Shown piece by piece: positions 34,131 through 42,229 of a DNA stretch of 64,000 nucleotides. The stretch comes from Streptomyces sp. NBC_00620 (GTDB taxonomy: Bacteria > Actinomycetota > Actinomycetes > Streptomycetales > Streptomycetaceae). The notes under the pieces were generated by a model, which was not told the DNA's origin, did no database searches, and saw nothing but the letters and a program-made list of their open reading frames with translations. The position numbers and the translations under genes were made by a program. The DNA is taken from NCBI RefSeq assembly GCF_026341825.1, contig NZ_JAPENY010000003.1, positions 1,922,001-1,986,000 on the forward strand, written 5' to 3'. Numbering within the stretch: the first letter of the stretch is position 1; the number at the start of each line of letters is the position of its first letter.

Positions 34131-34309
34131 CTAGGGCCTGTCTGGCAATTCCCGTCTGCCCCGCGACGCCATGCACGCACTCTCGCCGCACCGGGCGCAG
34201 ACCCAAGTACGTCCAGTACGAGGGTCTACGCCCGGCACGCCGAGAGCACGCACCTGACGCCGCGAGGCCGCCCTCCGGGCGACGACGGGAATTGCCAGAC
34301 AGGCCCTAG
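34131..34309. repeat. MITE-like inverted-repeat element (copy 2), interrupted at its edge by an IS4 insertion
   Basis: The left arm (34131-34156) starts ctagggcctgtctggcaatt and continues cccgtc; the right arm (34284-34309) is its exact reverse complement. The 127-bp interior is itself partly palindromic (cgcgacgcc...ggcacgccgagagcacgc). Both ends carry CTAG. Same gggcctgtc termini as the 4504-4610 element but a different interior. I recognise this as a recurrent non-autonomous Streptomyces element. Confidence 0.8.
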
Positions 34310-34312
34310 AGG

Positions 34313-35759
34313 CAATGCCGTTGCGTTATGGGCCTGTGGGTTGGGGTCGTTTGATGAGGATGGCCTGGGTGCCGGTGCGGGTGGGCTGGGGCCAGTGACG
34401 GTGTTCAGCCCGTTTGAGCCAGTAGTTGGACATCTTTCGTTTGACAACACGGGGCTGGCTGCGCAGGCGTCTGGCGGGAAGGAGCCTTTCCAGCAGGTCT
34501 TCCTGGAGTAATCGCAAGGCCTGGACCAGGAGGTCAGGGGGAAAAGCTGCCGGGCGTAACGGTCACACTGCGGCGAGCGGAGCGCAGAGTCTCGGTGAAG
34601 GAGACGCGGTCGGGGTCGAGTTGGCGGGTGGCCGCGGTTCTGAGCATCAGCTCCCGCAGTGCATGGTGGACCAGGAGATGGGCCCAGATCTGTTGCAGGA
34701 CACCGTCGGGTGTCTTGCTGCTGAGGACCACCTTCGCGCCGCGCTGGTGGGTTTTGATCTCGGCGAAGACGGATTCGATCTCCCAGCGTTCGCGGTAGAG
34801 GGCGGCCAGTTGCCGGGCCGGATAGCGGCGGGCGTCCAGGAGAGTGGTGATCAGGCGGTAGTCCTGGGCCGTGTCTTTGAGCTGGTAGGCCAGGACACGC
34901 ACGGTGACCGGGTCGCGGTGGGAGGCGTCGGTGCCGGCATGGATGCGTGAGATCCAGGACCCGTCGCGCAGTGGCCTGTCGATGGGCAGGACACGGTTGG
35001 CGGGCACCCGCCACAGCAGGTCGGCGCCGGTGGCGGTGAAGGCCTGCCACAGTGGGACGCCGAGGAACTCGCGGTCGGCCAGCACGAGTTGGCCTGGCCC
35101 GCAGGAGCGGGGCAGGCGGCCCACCAGGGTCACTTCCCCGGTGCGGCAGCCGGCGAGTTCGGCGTCCAGCACCGCATGGCTGCCCACCTCCACCAAGGCG
35201 GCCATCCGCACCTGCACAAAGGCACTCCGGCCGGTCCCACGACCGTTGCCGGGACGGCCGAAGGCCGCTTGATTGGCCTCACTGTCGGCGGCATCCCAGC
35301 AGGTCCCGTCCACCGCCAGAACCCGCAAGCCCCGCCAGAACGCCCCCGGAGTCGCCTCGGTGGCCATCGGCTTCGCGGTCGTGGCGAACAGCACCCGCAG
35401 CGGCTCGGATCCCAGCCGCTGCCGGGCCCGAAACAGTGACGACTTCGCCGGAACGTGCCAGTCACCCAGCAGTCCCAGACCGCGAAGCCCCGCGACCAAG
35501 TGCCGCATCACTTCTAGATACGGGGCGGGAGAGAACAGCGCCAGCCCCAGCACGAAGTACACCACCAGCCGGGCGGGCAGCAGCCGCTTACGCCGCTCGG
35601 ACCGGCCACACGCTGCCACCACCCGATCCACCAACCCCGGCGGATACACCCAGGTCAACAGCCCCAGACCCGATAAGTCAGACACACTCGCGGCCACCCG
35701 CATCACCCCCGGGACCCACTCCCAACCAGCCTACGCCCAAGGCAAAAGCAACGGCATTG
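34313..35759 (-). mobile_element. IS4-family insertion sequence (1447 bp) with 10-bp target duplication
   Basis: The terminal inverted repeats begin caatgccgttgc at both ends: 34313 onward on the plus strand, and 35759 backward on the minus strand. The next bases match partly (gtt versus ttt). The 10-bp direct repeat gccctagagg flanks the element at 34303-34312 and 35760-35769. A 10-12-bp duplication and the YREK transposase signature are characteristic of IS4. The target is the outer edge of the inverted-repeat element 34131-34309. Intact ends and duplication imply a fairly recent insertion, though the transposase is frameshifted. Confidence 0.92.
34534..35706 (-). CDS. IS4-family DDE transposase, C-terminus lost to a frameshift
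   Basis: 390 residues from ATG 35706. IS4 N-terminal domain (LTWVYPPGLVDRVVAACGR...RRKRLLPARLVVYFVLGLALF) followed by the RNase-H-like core: first Asp in LAVDGTCWD, second in LVLADREFLG, and the Glu in the IS4 signature YRERWEIESVFAEIK (Y-2-R-3-E-6-K). This frame stops at 34534 after RRSVTVTPGSFSP. The normal family ending (PDLLVQAL...RSQPRVVKRKMSNYWLKRAEHRHWPQPTR) continues in the -1/+2 frame and stops at 34326. So about 65 C-terminal residues are out of frame, the shift lying near 34545-34560. The element may be inactive, or the shift may be a sequencing error. Confidence 0.9.
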   Translation of the reverse strand: MMRVAASVSDLSGLGLLTWVYPPGLVDRVVAACGRSERRKRLLPARLVVYFVLGLALFSPAPYLEVMRHLVAGLRGLGLLGDWHVPAKSSLFRARQRLGSEPLRVLFATTAKPMATEATPGAFWRGLRVLAVDGTCWDAADSEANQAAFGRPGNGRGTGRSAFVQVRMAALVEVGSHAVLDAELAGCRTGEVTLVGRLPRSCGPGQLVLADREFLGVPLWQAFTATGADLLWRVPANRVLPIDRPLRDGSWISRIHAGTDASHRDPVTVRVLAYQLKDTAQDYRLITTLLDARRYPARQLAALYRERWEIESVFAEIKTHQRGAKVVLSSKTPDGVLQQIWAHLLVHHALRELMLRTAATRQLDPDRVSFTETLRSARRSVTVTPGSFSP

Positions 35760-35772
35760 GCCCTAGAGGTCA

Positions 35773-36069
35773 TTGGCGCCCGCCCGCAGAAAATGCCGCG
35801 CCCGCCCCGGTGACCAGGGACTCCGGGCCCACCTGGCCGGCCCCGAGCAGGGCACTCTGGGCGCCCGCGTCCGCGCCGCCCGGCTCGTCCCGTACCAGGC
35901 GGTGATCGGACCCAGGGAGGCGGCCGACGACCAGGTCGCCCTGCGCCTGCGCGACGGCCGCCTCCTCGACGCCCTGCCCGCCGCCGAGGTCCTGCGCGGC
36001 ATCGGAATGATGATCGATGCCCGCAGCACCGACCTGATCGACCAGATGCCCGCGCTTCGCGGCAAGTAG
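35773..36069 (+). pseudogene. Relic of a threonyl-tRNA synthetase-like C-terminal (anticodon-binding) domain
   Basis: From about 35810 the frame encodes LRAHLAGPEQGTLGARVR, ARLVPYQAVIGPREAADDQ, VALRLRDGRLLDALPAAEVL and ARSTDLIDQ. This resembles the end of a threonyl-tRNA synthetase paralogue (anticodon-binding HGTP fold). There is no catalytic part and no good start, so it is a fragment. It lies right beside the IS4 insertion, which may have helped erode the locus, although the inverted-repeat element rather than the rest of the gene lies on the other side of the IS. The open frame ends at 36069 before PPK2. Confidence 0.6.
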
Positions 36070-36123
36070 CGAACAGCAGCCCTCCACCGCACCATCGAGG
36101 GACACGGCCGGAAGGGGCACGCG

Positions 36124-37047
36124 GTGCCGAAGAAGGACGCCAAGACAGACAGCAAGAAGAAGGACGGCGGGCGGGACGAAGAACGACCGAAGCCCGCAGG
36201 GGCACCCGCGCTGCTCCGCGAGCTGCTGCGCGTCCCGGGCGGCACCGGAGTCGACCTCTCCTCGTACGCGGCCGACGCGACGCCCGCCGGCCCGCGCGAC
36301 AAGGCCGCAGGGCTCGCCGCCACCGCCCTGATGGGCGAACACCTCGCCGACCTGCAGGAACGCCTGTGGGCCGCGAGTACGGCGGGTGACCGGCGGCGCG
36401 TTCTCCTGGTCCTCCAGGGCATGGACACCAGCGGCAAGGGCGGCACGGTCAAGCACGTCATCGGGCTGTTCAACCCCTCCGGCTGCCGCATCCGGGCCTT
36501 CAAGGCACCGACCCCCGAAGAGCGGAAGCACTCCTTCCTCTGGCGGATCAGGAAGGCGCTTCCGGAGCCCGGCGAGATCGGCATCTTCGACCGCTCTCAC
36601 TACGAGGACGTCCTGATCGCCCGCGTCCGCGAACTGGCCCCACCCGAGGAGATCGACCGCCGCTACGCCGAGATCAACCGCTTCGAGAAGACCCTCACGG
36701 ACGACGGCGTCACCGTCGTGAAGGTCTTCCTCCACATCTCCTACGAACAGCAGCGCCGCCGCCTCCTCGAACGCCTCGACAACCCCGACAAACACTGGAA
36801 GTTCAACGTCGGCGACATCGAGGAGCGCACACTGTGGCCCGCGTACCAAAGGGCGTACGAGATCGCCATCGAGCGCTGCTCCACGCCGGAGGCCCCCTGG
36901 TACCTGGTCCCCGCCGACCGCAAGTGGTACCGGAACTGGGCGATCAGCAAGCTCCTCCTGGAACACCTTGAGGCCCTCGACCCGCAGTACCCCAAGGCGG
37001 ACTTCGATGTGGAGGAGAGCCGGAGGCGGCTGCTGAAGGACGGCTGA
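36124..37047 (+). CDS. Polyphosphate:nucleotide phosphotransferase, PPK2 family
   Basis: 307 residues from GTG 36124 with AAGGGG upstream. A lysine-rich N-terminus (MPKKDAKTDSKKKDGG) precedes the PPK2 P-loop kinase: Walker A LQGMDTSGKGGTVKHVIG (around 99), lid region FKAPTPEERKHSFLWRI, Walker B IGIFDRSHYEDVLIARV, and DPDKHWKF...RNWAISKLLLEHL. PPK2 enzymes move phosphate between polyphosphate and nucleotides; class (ADP versus AMP) cannot be assigned by eye. Monocistronic by spacing. Confidence 0.92.
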   Translation: MPKKDAKTDSKKKDGGRDEERPKPAGAPALLRELLRVPGGTGVDLSSYAADATPAGPRDKAAGLAATALMGEHLADLQERLWAASTAGDRRRVLLVLQGMDTSGKGGTVKHVIGLFNPSGCRIRAFKAPTPEERKHSFLWRIRKALPEPGEIGIFDRSHYEDVLIARVRELAPPEEIDRRYAEINRFEKTLTDDGVTVVKVFLHISYEQQRRRLLERLDNPDKHWKFNVGDIEERTLWPAYQRAYEIAIERCSTPEAPWYLVPADRKWYRNWAISKLLLEHLEALDPQYPKADFDVEESRRRLLKDG

Positions 37048-37166
37048 GCCTCCGCGAGGCGGAGACCTGGTAGTCGCTCACCTGGGCGGGTGAGTTCGCC
37101 GCCGCATTCGCCGGACGCCAGCGCGCGATGGGCGATTAGTCGCATTTACCCGCTTATCTTCACGCG

Positions 37167-38012
37167 GTGACCATTCTTGTACGACGAATCGCCGCAGCCT
37201 GCGCCCTGGGCGCCGCGCTCGCCGCCTGCGGGGCCCCGAACACCCCACACGCCGCCCGCCAAGGGCAACCCGCTCCCGCCAGCGCCACGGCATCAGAGCC
37301 CCCGACACTCGCCCCCGGCCCCGCCGGACTGACCCCCGTCTTCAAGAACGGCCCGCGGACGCGGGACAAGACCGTCGCGCTGACCTTCGACGCGGACATG
37401 ACCGCCGATCAAGGGGCGCGGGCGGCGGCAGGGGAGCACTTCGACAATCCGCGGCTGATCTCGACGCTGCGGGCGTACAAGGTGCCGGCCACCGTGTTCA
37501 TGACGGGGCGGTGGGCGGACGAGTACCCGCAGGAGGCCAGGGCCATCGGGCGGGACCCGCTGTTCGAGGTCGCCAATCACTCGTACAGCCACTACGCCTT
37601 CACCGACGACTGCTACGGGCTGCCGACCGTGCCCGAGGACCGGATGCGGTCGGACGTGGAGCGGGCGTTCGCCGCGTTCAAGAAGGCGGGGGTGCCCCGT
37701 GCGATGCCGTACTTCCGTTTCCCGGGCGGGTGTTACGACCAACGGGCGCTGCGGACGCTGAGCGCGGCCGGGGTGACCGCGGTGCAGTGGGACGTCGTCA
37801 GCGGGGACGCGTTCGCGACGGACGCCGACGCCGTGGCCCAGCAGGTGTTGGAGGGGGTGCGGCCCGGGTCCGTCGTCGTCATGCACTGCACGCGGAGCGC
37901 GGCTCCGGCGACCGAGGAGGCGGTGCGGACGATCGTTCCCGAGCTGCGGAAGAAGGGGTACCGCTTCGTGAAGGTGTCGGAGCTGATCGGGGCGGCCGGC
38001 CGCCACCGGTAG
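37167..38012 (+). CDS. Polysaccharide deacetylase (NodB domain) lipoprotein
   Basis: 281 residues from GTG 37167. Lipoprotein signal ends LGAALAACG, with lipidated Cys21. A Pro/Ala linker (25-55) leads to a carbohydrate esterase 4 domain: TFDAD (catalytic base and metal Asp), NHSYSHYAF (metal His pair), YFRFPGGCYDQ and VVVMHC. Such enzymes N-deacetylate peptidoglycan or extracellular chito-oligosaccharides. TATCTT lies 6 nt before the GTG and no Shine-Dalgarno is evident, so a leaderless transcript is likely. Confidence 0.9.
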   Translation: MTILVRRIAAACALGAALAACGAPNTPHAARQGQPAPASATASEPPTLAPGPAGLTPVFKNGPRTRDKTVALTFDADMTADQGARAAAGEHFDNPRLISTLRAYKVPATVFMTGRWADEYPQEARAIGRDPLFEVANHSYSHYAFTDDCYGLPTVPEDRMRSDVERAFAAFKKAGVPRAMPYFRFPGGCYDQRALRTLSAAGVTAVQWDVVSGDAFATDADAVAQQVLEGVRPGSVVVMHCTRSAAPATEEAVRTIVPELRKKGYRFVKVSELIGAAGRHR

Positions 38013-38043
38013 GCCGTCCCGTGGTCCGCCTTACGCTGGAACC

Positions 38044-38235
38044 ATGAGCGACTACTGCGGCGCCGAGACGGACCCGGCACCCGTGGCACCCACGGCCTCC
38101 ACGACCGACGGGCCGCCGTTCGCCGAGTGCGTGCTGTGCCGGAAGCCGACGGAGTACCCGGAGTCGTACAAGGGGATCACGCTGTGCCCCGTCTGCGAGT
38201 GGCAGGAGGCGCAGCGCACCGCATGCTCAGGCTGA
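38044..38235 (+). CDS. Small zinc-ribbon-like protein
   Basis: 63 residues from ATG 38044. Two knuckles, CVLC and CPVC, 19 residues apart suggest a single zinc site; the rest is short and polar. TACGCT 6 nt before the ATG suggests leaderless expression. Overlaps the convergent ABC permease gene by 9 bp. Function unknown. Confidence 0.7.
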   Translation: MSDYCGAETDPAPVAPTASTTDGPPFAECVLCRKPTEYPESYKGITLCPVCEWQEAQRTACSG

Positions 38236-38898
38236 CCGGCGGGTGGTGAGTGCGCAGGCCACGGCGAGCGCGCCCGCCGTGAGCAGCGCGGCGGCGGCCA
38301 GCGGCAGCAGCGGCGCGGGGACCGTGCCCGCCCGCGAGCCGGTGATCAGGTCGGTGAGGACCGCCTGGGCCGGTGAGCCCGAGGTCACCAGCGTGAGCAG
38401 CGCCGCGAGCAGCATCGCGGGGACCGCGCGGCCCGGCGAGCGCAGCAGCGGCCAGGTCGTGAGCGCGCCTACGGCGGTGCCGAGCAGCGCGCACACGAGC
38501 GCGGCCAGGAGTCCCGCGCCGCCCGCCGCGACCACCGGCACCTCCTTCTGGTGGTCCGTGCTCGTCGGGTCGCTGATCACCGCGACGAACAGCGTCGACG
38601 CGGCCCCGATGAGAACGGCCGCCGACAGCGCGACGAGCAGACAGGCGAGGTGCGCCCGTCCGGGGCCGACCGCCGCGCCCACACAACTCCGCGCCGCGGG
38701 CGGCTCGTTGGTGGCACAGATCCGGACGAGCCAGGCGGCCACGGGGAGCACGGCGGCCGCCGAGTAGCCGAGCGAGTCGAGCACCGGCTGCCCGCTCTGA
38801 ACGCCGATCCCGAGAAAGGCCGCGTACAGGATGAACGGCGGCAGCCAGCGCTGCGAGCGCAGCAGAAGGGCGGCCTGGTAGCGGATCAGGGCGTTCAC
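38227..38898 (-). CDS. ABC transporter permease subunit
   Basis: 223 residues. GTG 38898 overlaps the ATPase stop by 4 bp (GTGA). Six hydrophobic segments: RWLPPFILYAAFLGIGV, AAAVLPVAAWLVRICA, LACLLVALSAAVLIGAASTLFV, VAAGGAGLLAALVCALLGTAVGAL, VPAMLLAALLTLVTSG and LLPLAAAALLTAGALAVACAL. With the adjacent ATPase it forms a small exporter of the two-gene type common in actinobacteria. Substrate unknown. Confidence 0.82.
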   Translation of the reverse strand: MNALIRYQAALLLRSQRWLPPFILYAAFLGIGVQSGQPVLDSLGYSAAAVLPVAAWLVRICATNEPPAARSCVGAAVGPGRAHLACLLVALSAAVLIGAASTLFVAVISDPTSTDHQKEVPVVAAGGAGLLAALVCALLGTAVGALTTWPLLRSPGRAVPAMLLAALLTLVTSGSPAQAVLTDLITGSRAGTVPAPLLPLAAAALLTAGALAVACALTTRRSA

Positions 38899-40166
38899 TG
38901 GCGGGGGCCTTCGGGTTGGAGGGGGCGGGCGTCCGGGGATGCGGGCTGTGGGGCCGGTGCGGAGACGCCTGACGCCGTGGGGCGCGACTCGGCGGAACCC
39001 GACGCCGACGGGCTGGACTCGACGCCTACAGCCGGCGCGGCAGCAGAGGCGGGCACGCCGGCGCGCGACCCGGCAGAACCCGCCGGCACTGCGCCCGGCG
39101 CCGACGGGCTGGACGCGGCGCCTGCAGCGGCATCAGGAACGGGCACCGTGGTGCGCGACTCGGCGCCGTCGCCAGGCGCGGGTGGGCCCTGTTCGCCCCG
39201 GTCGGGCGCAACCGAGCCCCGCGCGTCGACGCCCGTTGCGGCCAAGTACCGCACGTCGACGTCCGGTACCGCCGGCGCCCGCACATCACCGTCCGGCGCA
39301 CCCGCTTCCCCGCAGCCCGGCAACCGCCCCACCCCCACCACATGCCACGGCGGCCGTGCGCCAAGGAGCGACCTGAGCAACACGTCCGAGTGGGACTCGG
39401 GTGCGGTGAGGCGGAAGGACCCCGCCGCGGTCCGTTCCACGGACGTCGAGAGCCCCAGCGCCTCGGGGGGAGGTTCCGCGCCCGCCGGGCCCTCGGCCTC
39501 CACGACGACGTGCGGGGCCGCCGGAGCGGCCGAAGTGCCCTGTGGCGTACGGAGATCGAGCGCGCCGTCGACGACGGTGTACGTGGCGTCGGGCACCCCC
39601 GCCAGCCGCCGCGGGTCGTGGTCGACGAAGACCACCGCGGCGCCGGCGGCGGTACGTTCCGCGACGGCGCGTTCCAGTTCGGCGCGGGCGGCGGTGTCGA
39701 GGCCGGTCCAGGCCTCGTCGAGGACGAGGAGTTCCGGCTCGGCGAGCAGTGCCTGGGCGACGGCGACCTTCTGGCTGCTGCCCTTGGACAGCTCCGCCAT
39801 GGGCGTACGGGCGTACGCGGCGGCGCCGAGGCGTTCCAGCCACTCGTCGGCGGCACGGGCGGCGGCCGGACGCGAGAGGCCGTGGACGGCACCGAGGTGG
39901 GTGAGATACCCGGACGCGGTGAAGGGGAGGGCGGCGGGGAAGCGCTCGGGGACGTACGCCGTGCGCGGGCGACCGGTGATCCGGCCCTCGGAGGGCGCGT
40001 CGATCCCGGCGAGGAGTCTCAGCAGGGTGGACTTGCCGGTGCCGTTGGCGCCGTCCACGCGGACCAGGGTGCCGGGGGTCACATCGAGGTCGACGCCGCG
40101 CAGGACCCAGGGGCCGCGGAGCCCGTAGCGTCGGCCGACGCCCTCCAGCCGCAGATCACCATTCAT
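38895..40166 (-). CDS. ABC transporter ATPase with a long disordered C-terminal extension
   Basis: 423 residues from ATG 40166, chosen because GAGG lies 9 nt upstream; ATG 40175 is too close to it. Residues 1-215 are a complete ATPase: Walker A GANGTGKST, signature LSKGSSQKVA, Walker B LLVLDEAWTGLD, H-loop VDHDP. Residues about 215-290 hold a small regulatory-like domain (TYTVVDGALDLRT...SFRLTAPESHSDVLLRSLLG). The last 130 residues are nearly all Ala, Pro, Ser and Gly (ASSPSAPGAVPAGSAGSRAG), unusual for an ABC ATPase. Operon with the permease. Confidence 0.88.
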   Translation of the reverse strand: MNGDLRLEGVGRRYGLRGPWVLRGVDLDVTPGTLVRVDGANGTGKSTLLRLLAGIDAPSEGRITGRPRTAYVPERFPAALPFTASGYLTHLGAVHGLSRPAAARAADEWLERLGAAAYARTPMAELSKGSSQKVAVAQALLAEPELLVLDEAWTGLDTAARAELERAVAERTAAGAAVVFVDHDPRRLAGVPDATYTVVDGALDLRTPQGTSAAPAAPHVVVEAEGPAGAEPPPEALGLSTSVERTAAGSFRLTAPESHSDVLLRSLLGARPPWHVVGVGRLPGCGEAGAPDGDVRAPAVPDVDVRYLAATGVDARGSVAPDRGEQGPPAPGDGAESRTTVPVPDAAAGAASSPSAPGAVPAGSAGSRAGVPASAAAPAVGVESSPSASGSAESRPTASGVSAPAPQPASPDARPLQPEGPRQ

Positions 40167-40237
40167 GGGGGCCATCCTCGCGTGGGCGTACGGGCGCCCG
40201 CAGAAGAACCGATCTTCCGCCTGGCAGACTGGAGGGC

Positions 40238-40987
40238 GTGAGCAGCGACCCGACCGCAGTCGACCCGACCTCCAACGGCGATGGCCCCTTCCGTTCCGAG
40301 CGCACCGCGCGCGACGAGGCACCGCAGTACGTGCTGCCTCTGGTCGTGCGCATCGAGAAGGCCGATCCCCCGGCCCGTACCGACGCGCTGGAGACCGCGG
40401 CCCGCGCCGTGCTGACCATCCTCAGCGACGAGCGGTCGCTCGGGGACGGCGAGAGCGCCGGCGAGTGGGCGCCGGCGATCCATGACTGGCAGGACGCCAG
40501 GATCCGCAAGGTCGTGCGGCGGGCGCGCGGCGCCGAGTGGCGGCGGGCCGAGGCGCTGCCGGGGATCACGGTGACCGGGAAGTCCGCCGAGGTGCGTGTC
40601 TTCCCGCCGGTCCCGCTGGACGGCTGGCCCAAGGAACTCGCCAAGCTCCAGGTCTCCGGCACCGACCTCGAAGACCCCGAGCCGCCGATGGACGCCGACC
40701 TGGCGGCCCCGGTGCTGTGGCTCAACCCGGACCTCGACATGTCGGCGGGCAAGACGATGGCGCAGGCGGGCCACGGCGCCCAACTCGCCTGGTGGGAACT
40801 GTCGGACGAGGAGCGAGCGGCCTGGCGCGACGCCGGCTTCCCGCTCGCCGTCCGTACCGCGGACCCGGCCCGCTGGCGTGAACTCACCACCTCCGGGCTC
40901 CCGTTGGTCCGCGACGCGGGCTTCACGGAGATCGCGCCGGGCTCGTACACGGTGGTCGCGGACCATCCGGCGCTGCGCCACGACTGA
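40238..40987 (+). CDS. Protein with C-terminal PTH2-like peptidyl-tRNA hydrolase domain
   Basis: 249 residues from GTG 40238. The N-terminal half (res 30-130) has no family I recognise. Residues about 155-249 resemble PTH2: LWLNPDLDMSAGKTMAQAGHGAQLAWW, then GFPLAVRTADPARW, and VRDAGFTEIAPGSYTVVADHPA. The Lys-x3-Gln-x2-His pattern of PTH2 is kept (KTMAQAGH). It may recycle stalled peptidyl-tRNA or use the fold for another reaction. CAGACT 7 nt before the GTG suggests leaderless expression. Divergent from the ABC operon. Confidence 0.78.
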   Translation: MSSDPTAVDPTSNGDGPFRSERTARDEAPQYVLPLVVRIEKADPPARTDALETAARAVLTILSDERSLGDGESAGEWAPAIHDWQDARIRKVVRRARGAEWRRAEALPGITVTGKSAEVRVFPPVPLDGWPKELAKLQVSGTDLEDPEPPMDADLAAPVLWLNPDLDMSAGKTMAQAGHGAQLAWWELSDEERAAWRDAGFPLAVRTADPARWRELTTSGLPLVRDAGFTEIAPGSYTVVADHPALRHD

Positions 40988-41056
40988 CCGCCGCGCCGAC
41001 AGCCCGCGCGCCGCGGCTACGCTTGCGGCACATTCACGATGTACGTGGAGGTCACC

Positions 41057-41701
41057 ATGGCCGGGACCCGGCTGGACGGCAGGGTCGAACGCGGCAACCG
41101 GACGCGGCAGTTGGTGCTCCGCCGTACCGTCGACATCGCCTCGGTCGAGGGACTCGACGCGCTGTCCGTCGGCCGGCTGGCCACCGAGCTCGAACTCAGC
41201 AAGAGCGGGGTCTTCGCGCTCTTCGGTTCCAAGCAGGAGCTCCAGCTCGCGACCGTACGGGAGGCCGCACGCGTCTACGTCGAGCGGATCGTCCGGCCCG
41301 CGACCGAGACCCCGGCCGGGATCGACCGGCTCTGGCGGCTGTGCACGCTCTGGCTCGACTACTCCCAGGGCCGGGTCTTCCCGGGCGGCTGCTTCTTCTA
41401 CGAGGTCGTCGCCGAGTTCGACGCCCGTTCCGGCCCGGTGCACGACGCGGTCGTACGCGCCCAGCGGGACTGGACGGACCACGTGGAGGCCACCATCACG
41501 GAGGCCCGCGAACTAGGCGACCTCCACCCCGGCACGGACGCCCCCCAACTCGCCTTCGAACTCGTCGCGTTGATGGAGACGGCCAACGTCGTCTCCGTCC
41601 TGCACGACGAGACGACCGCCTACCGAAGGGCCCGCGTCGCCATCGCCTCCCGGCTACGCGTCGCGGCGACGGATCCGTCCCGGGTTCCCGAAGTTCCCTG
41701 A
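41057..41701 (+). CDS. TetR-family transcriptional regulator
   Basis: 214 residues. ATG 41057 chosen over 41039 because GGAGG lies 5 nt upstream. N-terminal HTH: RQLVLRRTVDIASVEGLDALSVGRLATELELSKSGVFALFGSKQELQLATV. The C-terminal ligand domain includes FPGGCFFYEVVAEFDAR, a TetR_C type seen in YvdT-like regulators. It probably represses the two-gene unit downstream, whose leader holds a perfect 14-bp palindrome, and may autoregulate. Confidence 0.92.
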   Translation: MAGTRLDGRVERGNRTRQLVLRRTVDIASVEGLDALSVGRLATELELSKSGVFALFGSKQELQLATVREAARVYVERIVRPATETPAGIDRLWRLCTLWLDYSQGRVFPGGCFFYEVVAEFDARSGPVHDAVVRAQRDWTDHVEATITEARELGDLHPGTDAPQLAFELVALMETANVVSVLHDETTAYRRARVAIASRLRVAATDPSRVPEVP

Positions 41702-41747
41702 GGTCCACCGAAGTTCCTTGAGGGCCGGCTGAAGTTCCTTGATCCGG

Positions 41748-41761
41748 AGGGCAATTGCCCT
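41748..41761. promoter_or_regulatory. Palindrome agggcaattgccct, candidate operator
   Basis: Perfect 14-bp palindrome between the TetR stop and the next start (41819), preceded by three gaagttcc(c/t)tga repeats near 41690, 41710 and 41732. Position fits a site for the adjacent TetR protein; inferred only. Confidence 0.4.
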
Positions 41762-41818
41762 TCATGCAAGTTCGCCAAACAAGTAGCACGACCGTTCGCT
41801 TAGTTTTATGCTCGGGCC

Positions 41819-42229
41819 ATGCGACGCCAAACGATCCTTCGCTCGCCCTGGCAGCCCGGTCCTGCCGCAGACACCCATCACGGACCCGCGCTGGTGAGCT
41901 TCACCGACTTCACCTCCGACACCTTCCGGCGGTCGTGCTCCGTCGCCCTCGACGGGCTCCGGCTGCGCCGCACCTGGCCCAGGACCCCCGGCGCGATCGG
42001 CATGTGGCTGTGGGCCGATCCACTGCGGCGGCGCTCGGGCTCCGTGGCCGTCTGGGCCGACGAGGCACGGCTCAAGGAGTTCGTCGGCCGGCCCGACCAC
42101 ATCCGGATCGTGCGCGCGTACCGCGGCCATGGAGTGCTGCGGTCGACGGACTGGGAGACCGCCGGTTTCGACGCGACGGCCACATGGGCGCACGCGCACC
42201 ACCTGATCACCGGAGGGCACACCGCATGA
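41819..42229 (+). CDS. Conserved hypothetical protein, possibly dimeric alpha/beta-barrel
   Basis: 136 residues from ATG 41819. TATGCT ends 6 nt before the start and no Shine-Dalgarno is seen, so the mRNA is probably leaderless. Segments VSFTDFTSDTF, IGMWLWADPLRRRSGSVAVWADEARLKEFVGRPDHIRIV and WAHAHHLITG suggest an antibiotic-monooxygenase/DUF3291-like fold, which I cannot confirm. Stop overlaps the next start (ATGA). Confidence 0.68.
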   Translation: MRRQTILRSPWQPGPAADTHHGPALVSFTDFTSDTFRRSCSVALDGLRLRRTWPRTPGAIGMWLWADPLRRRSGSVAVWADEARLKEFVGRPDHIRIVRAYRGHGVLRSTDWETAGFDATATWAHAHHLITGGHTA

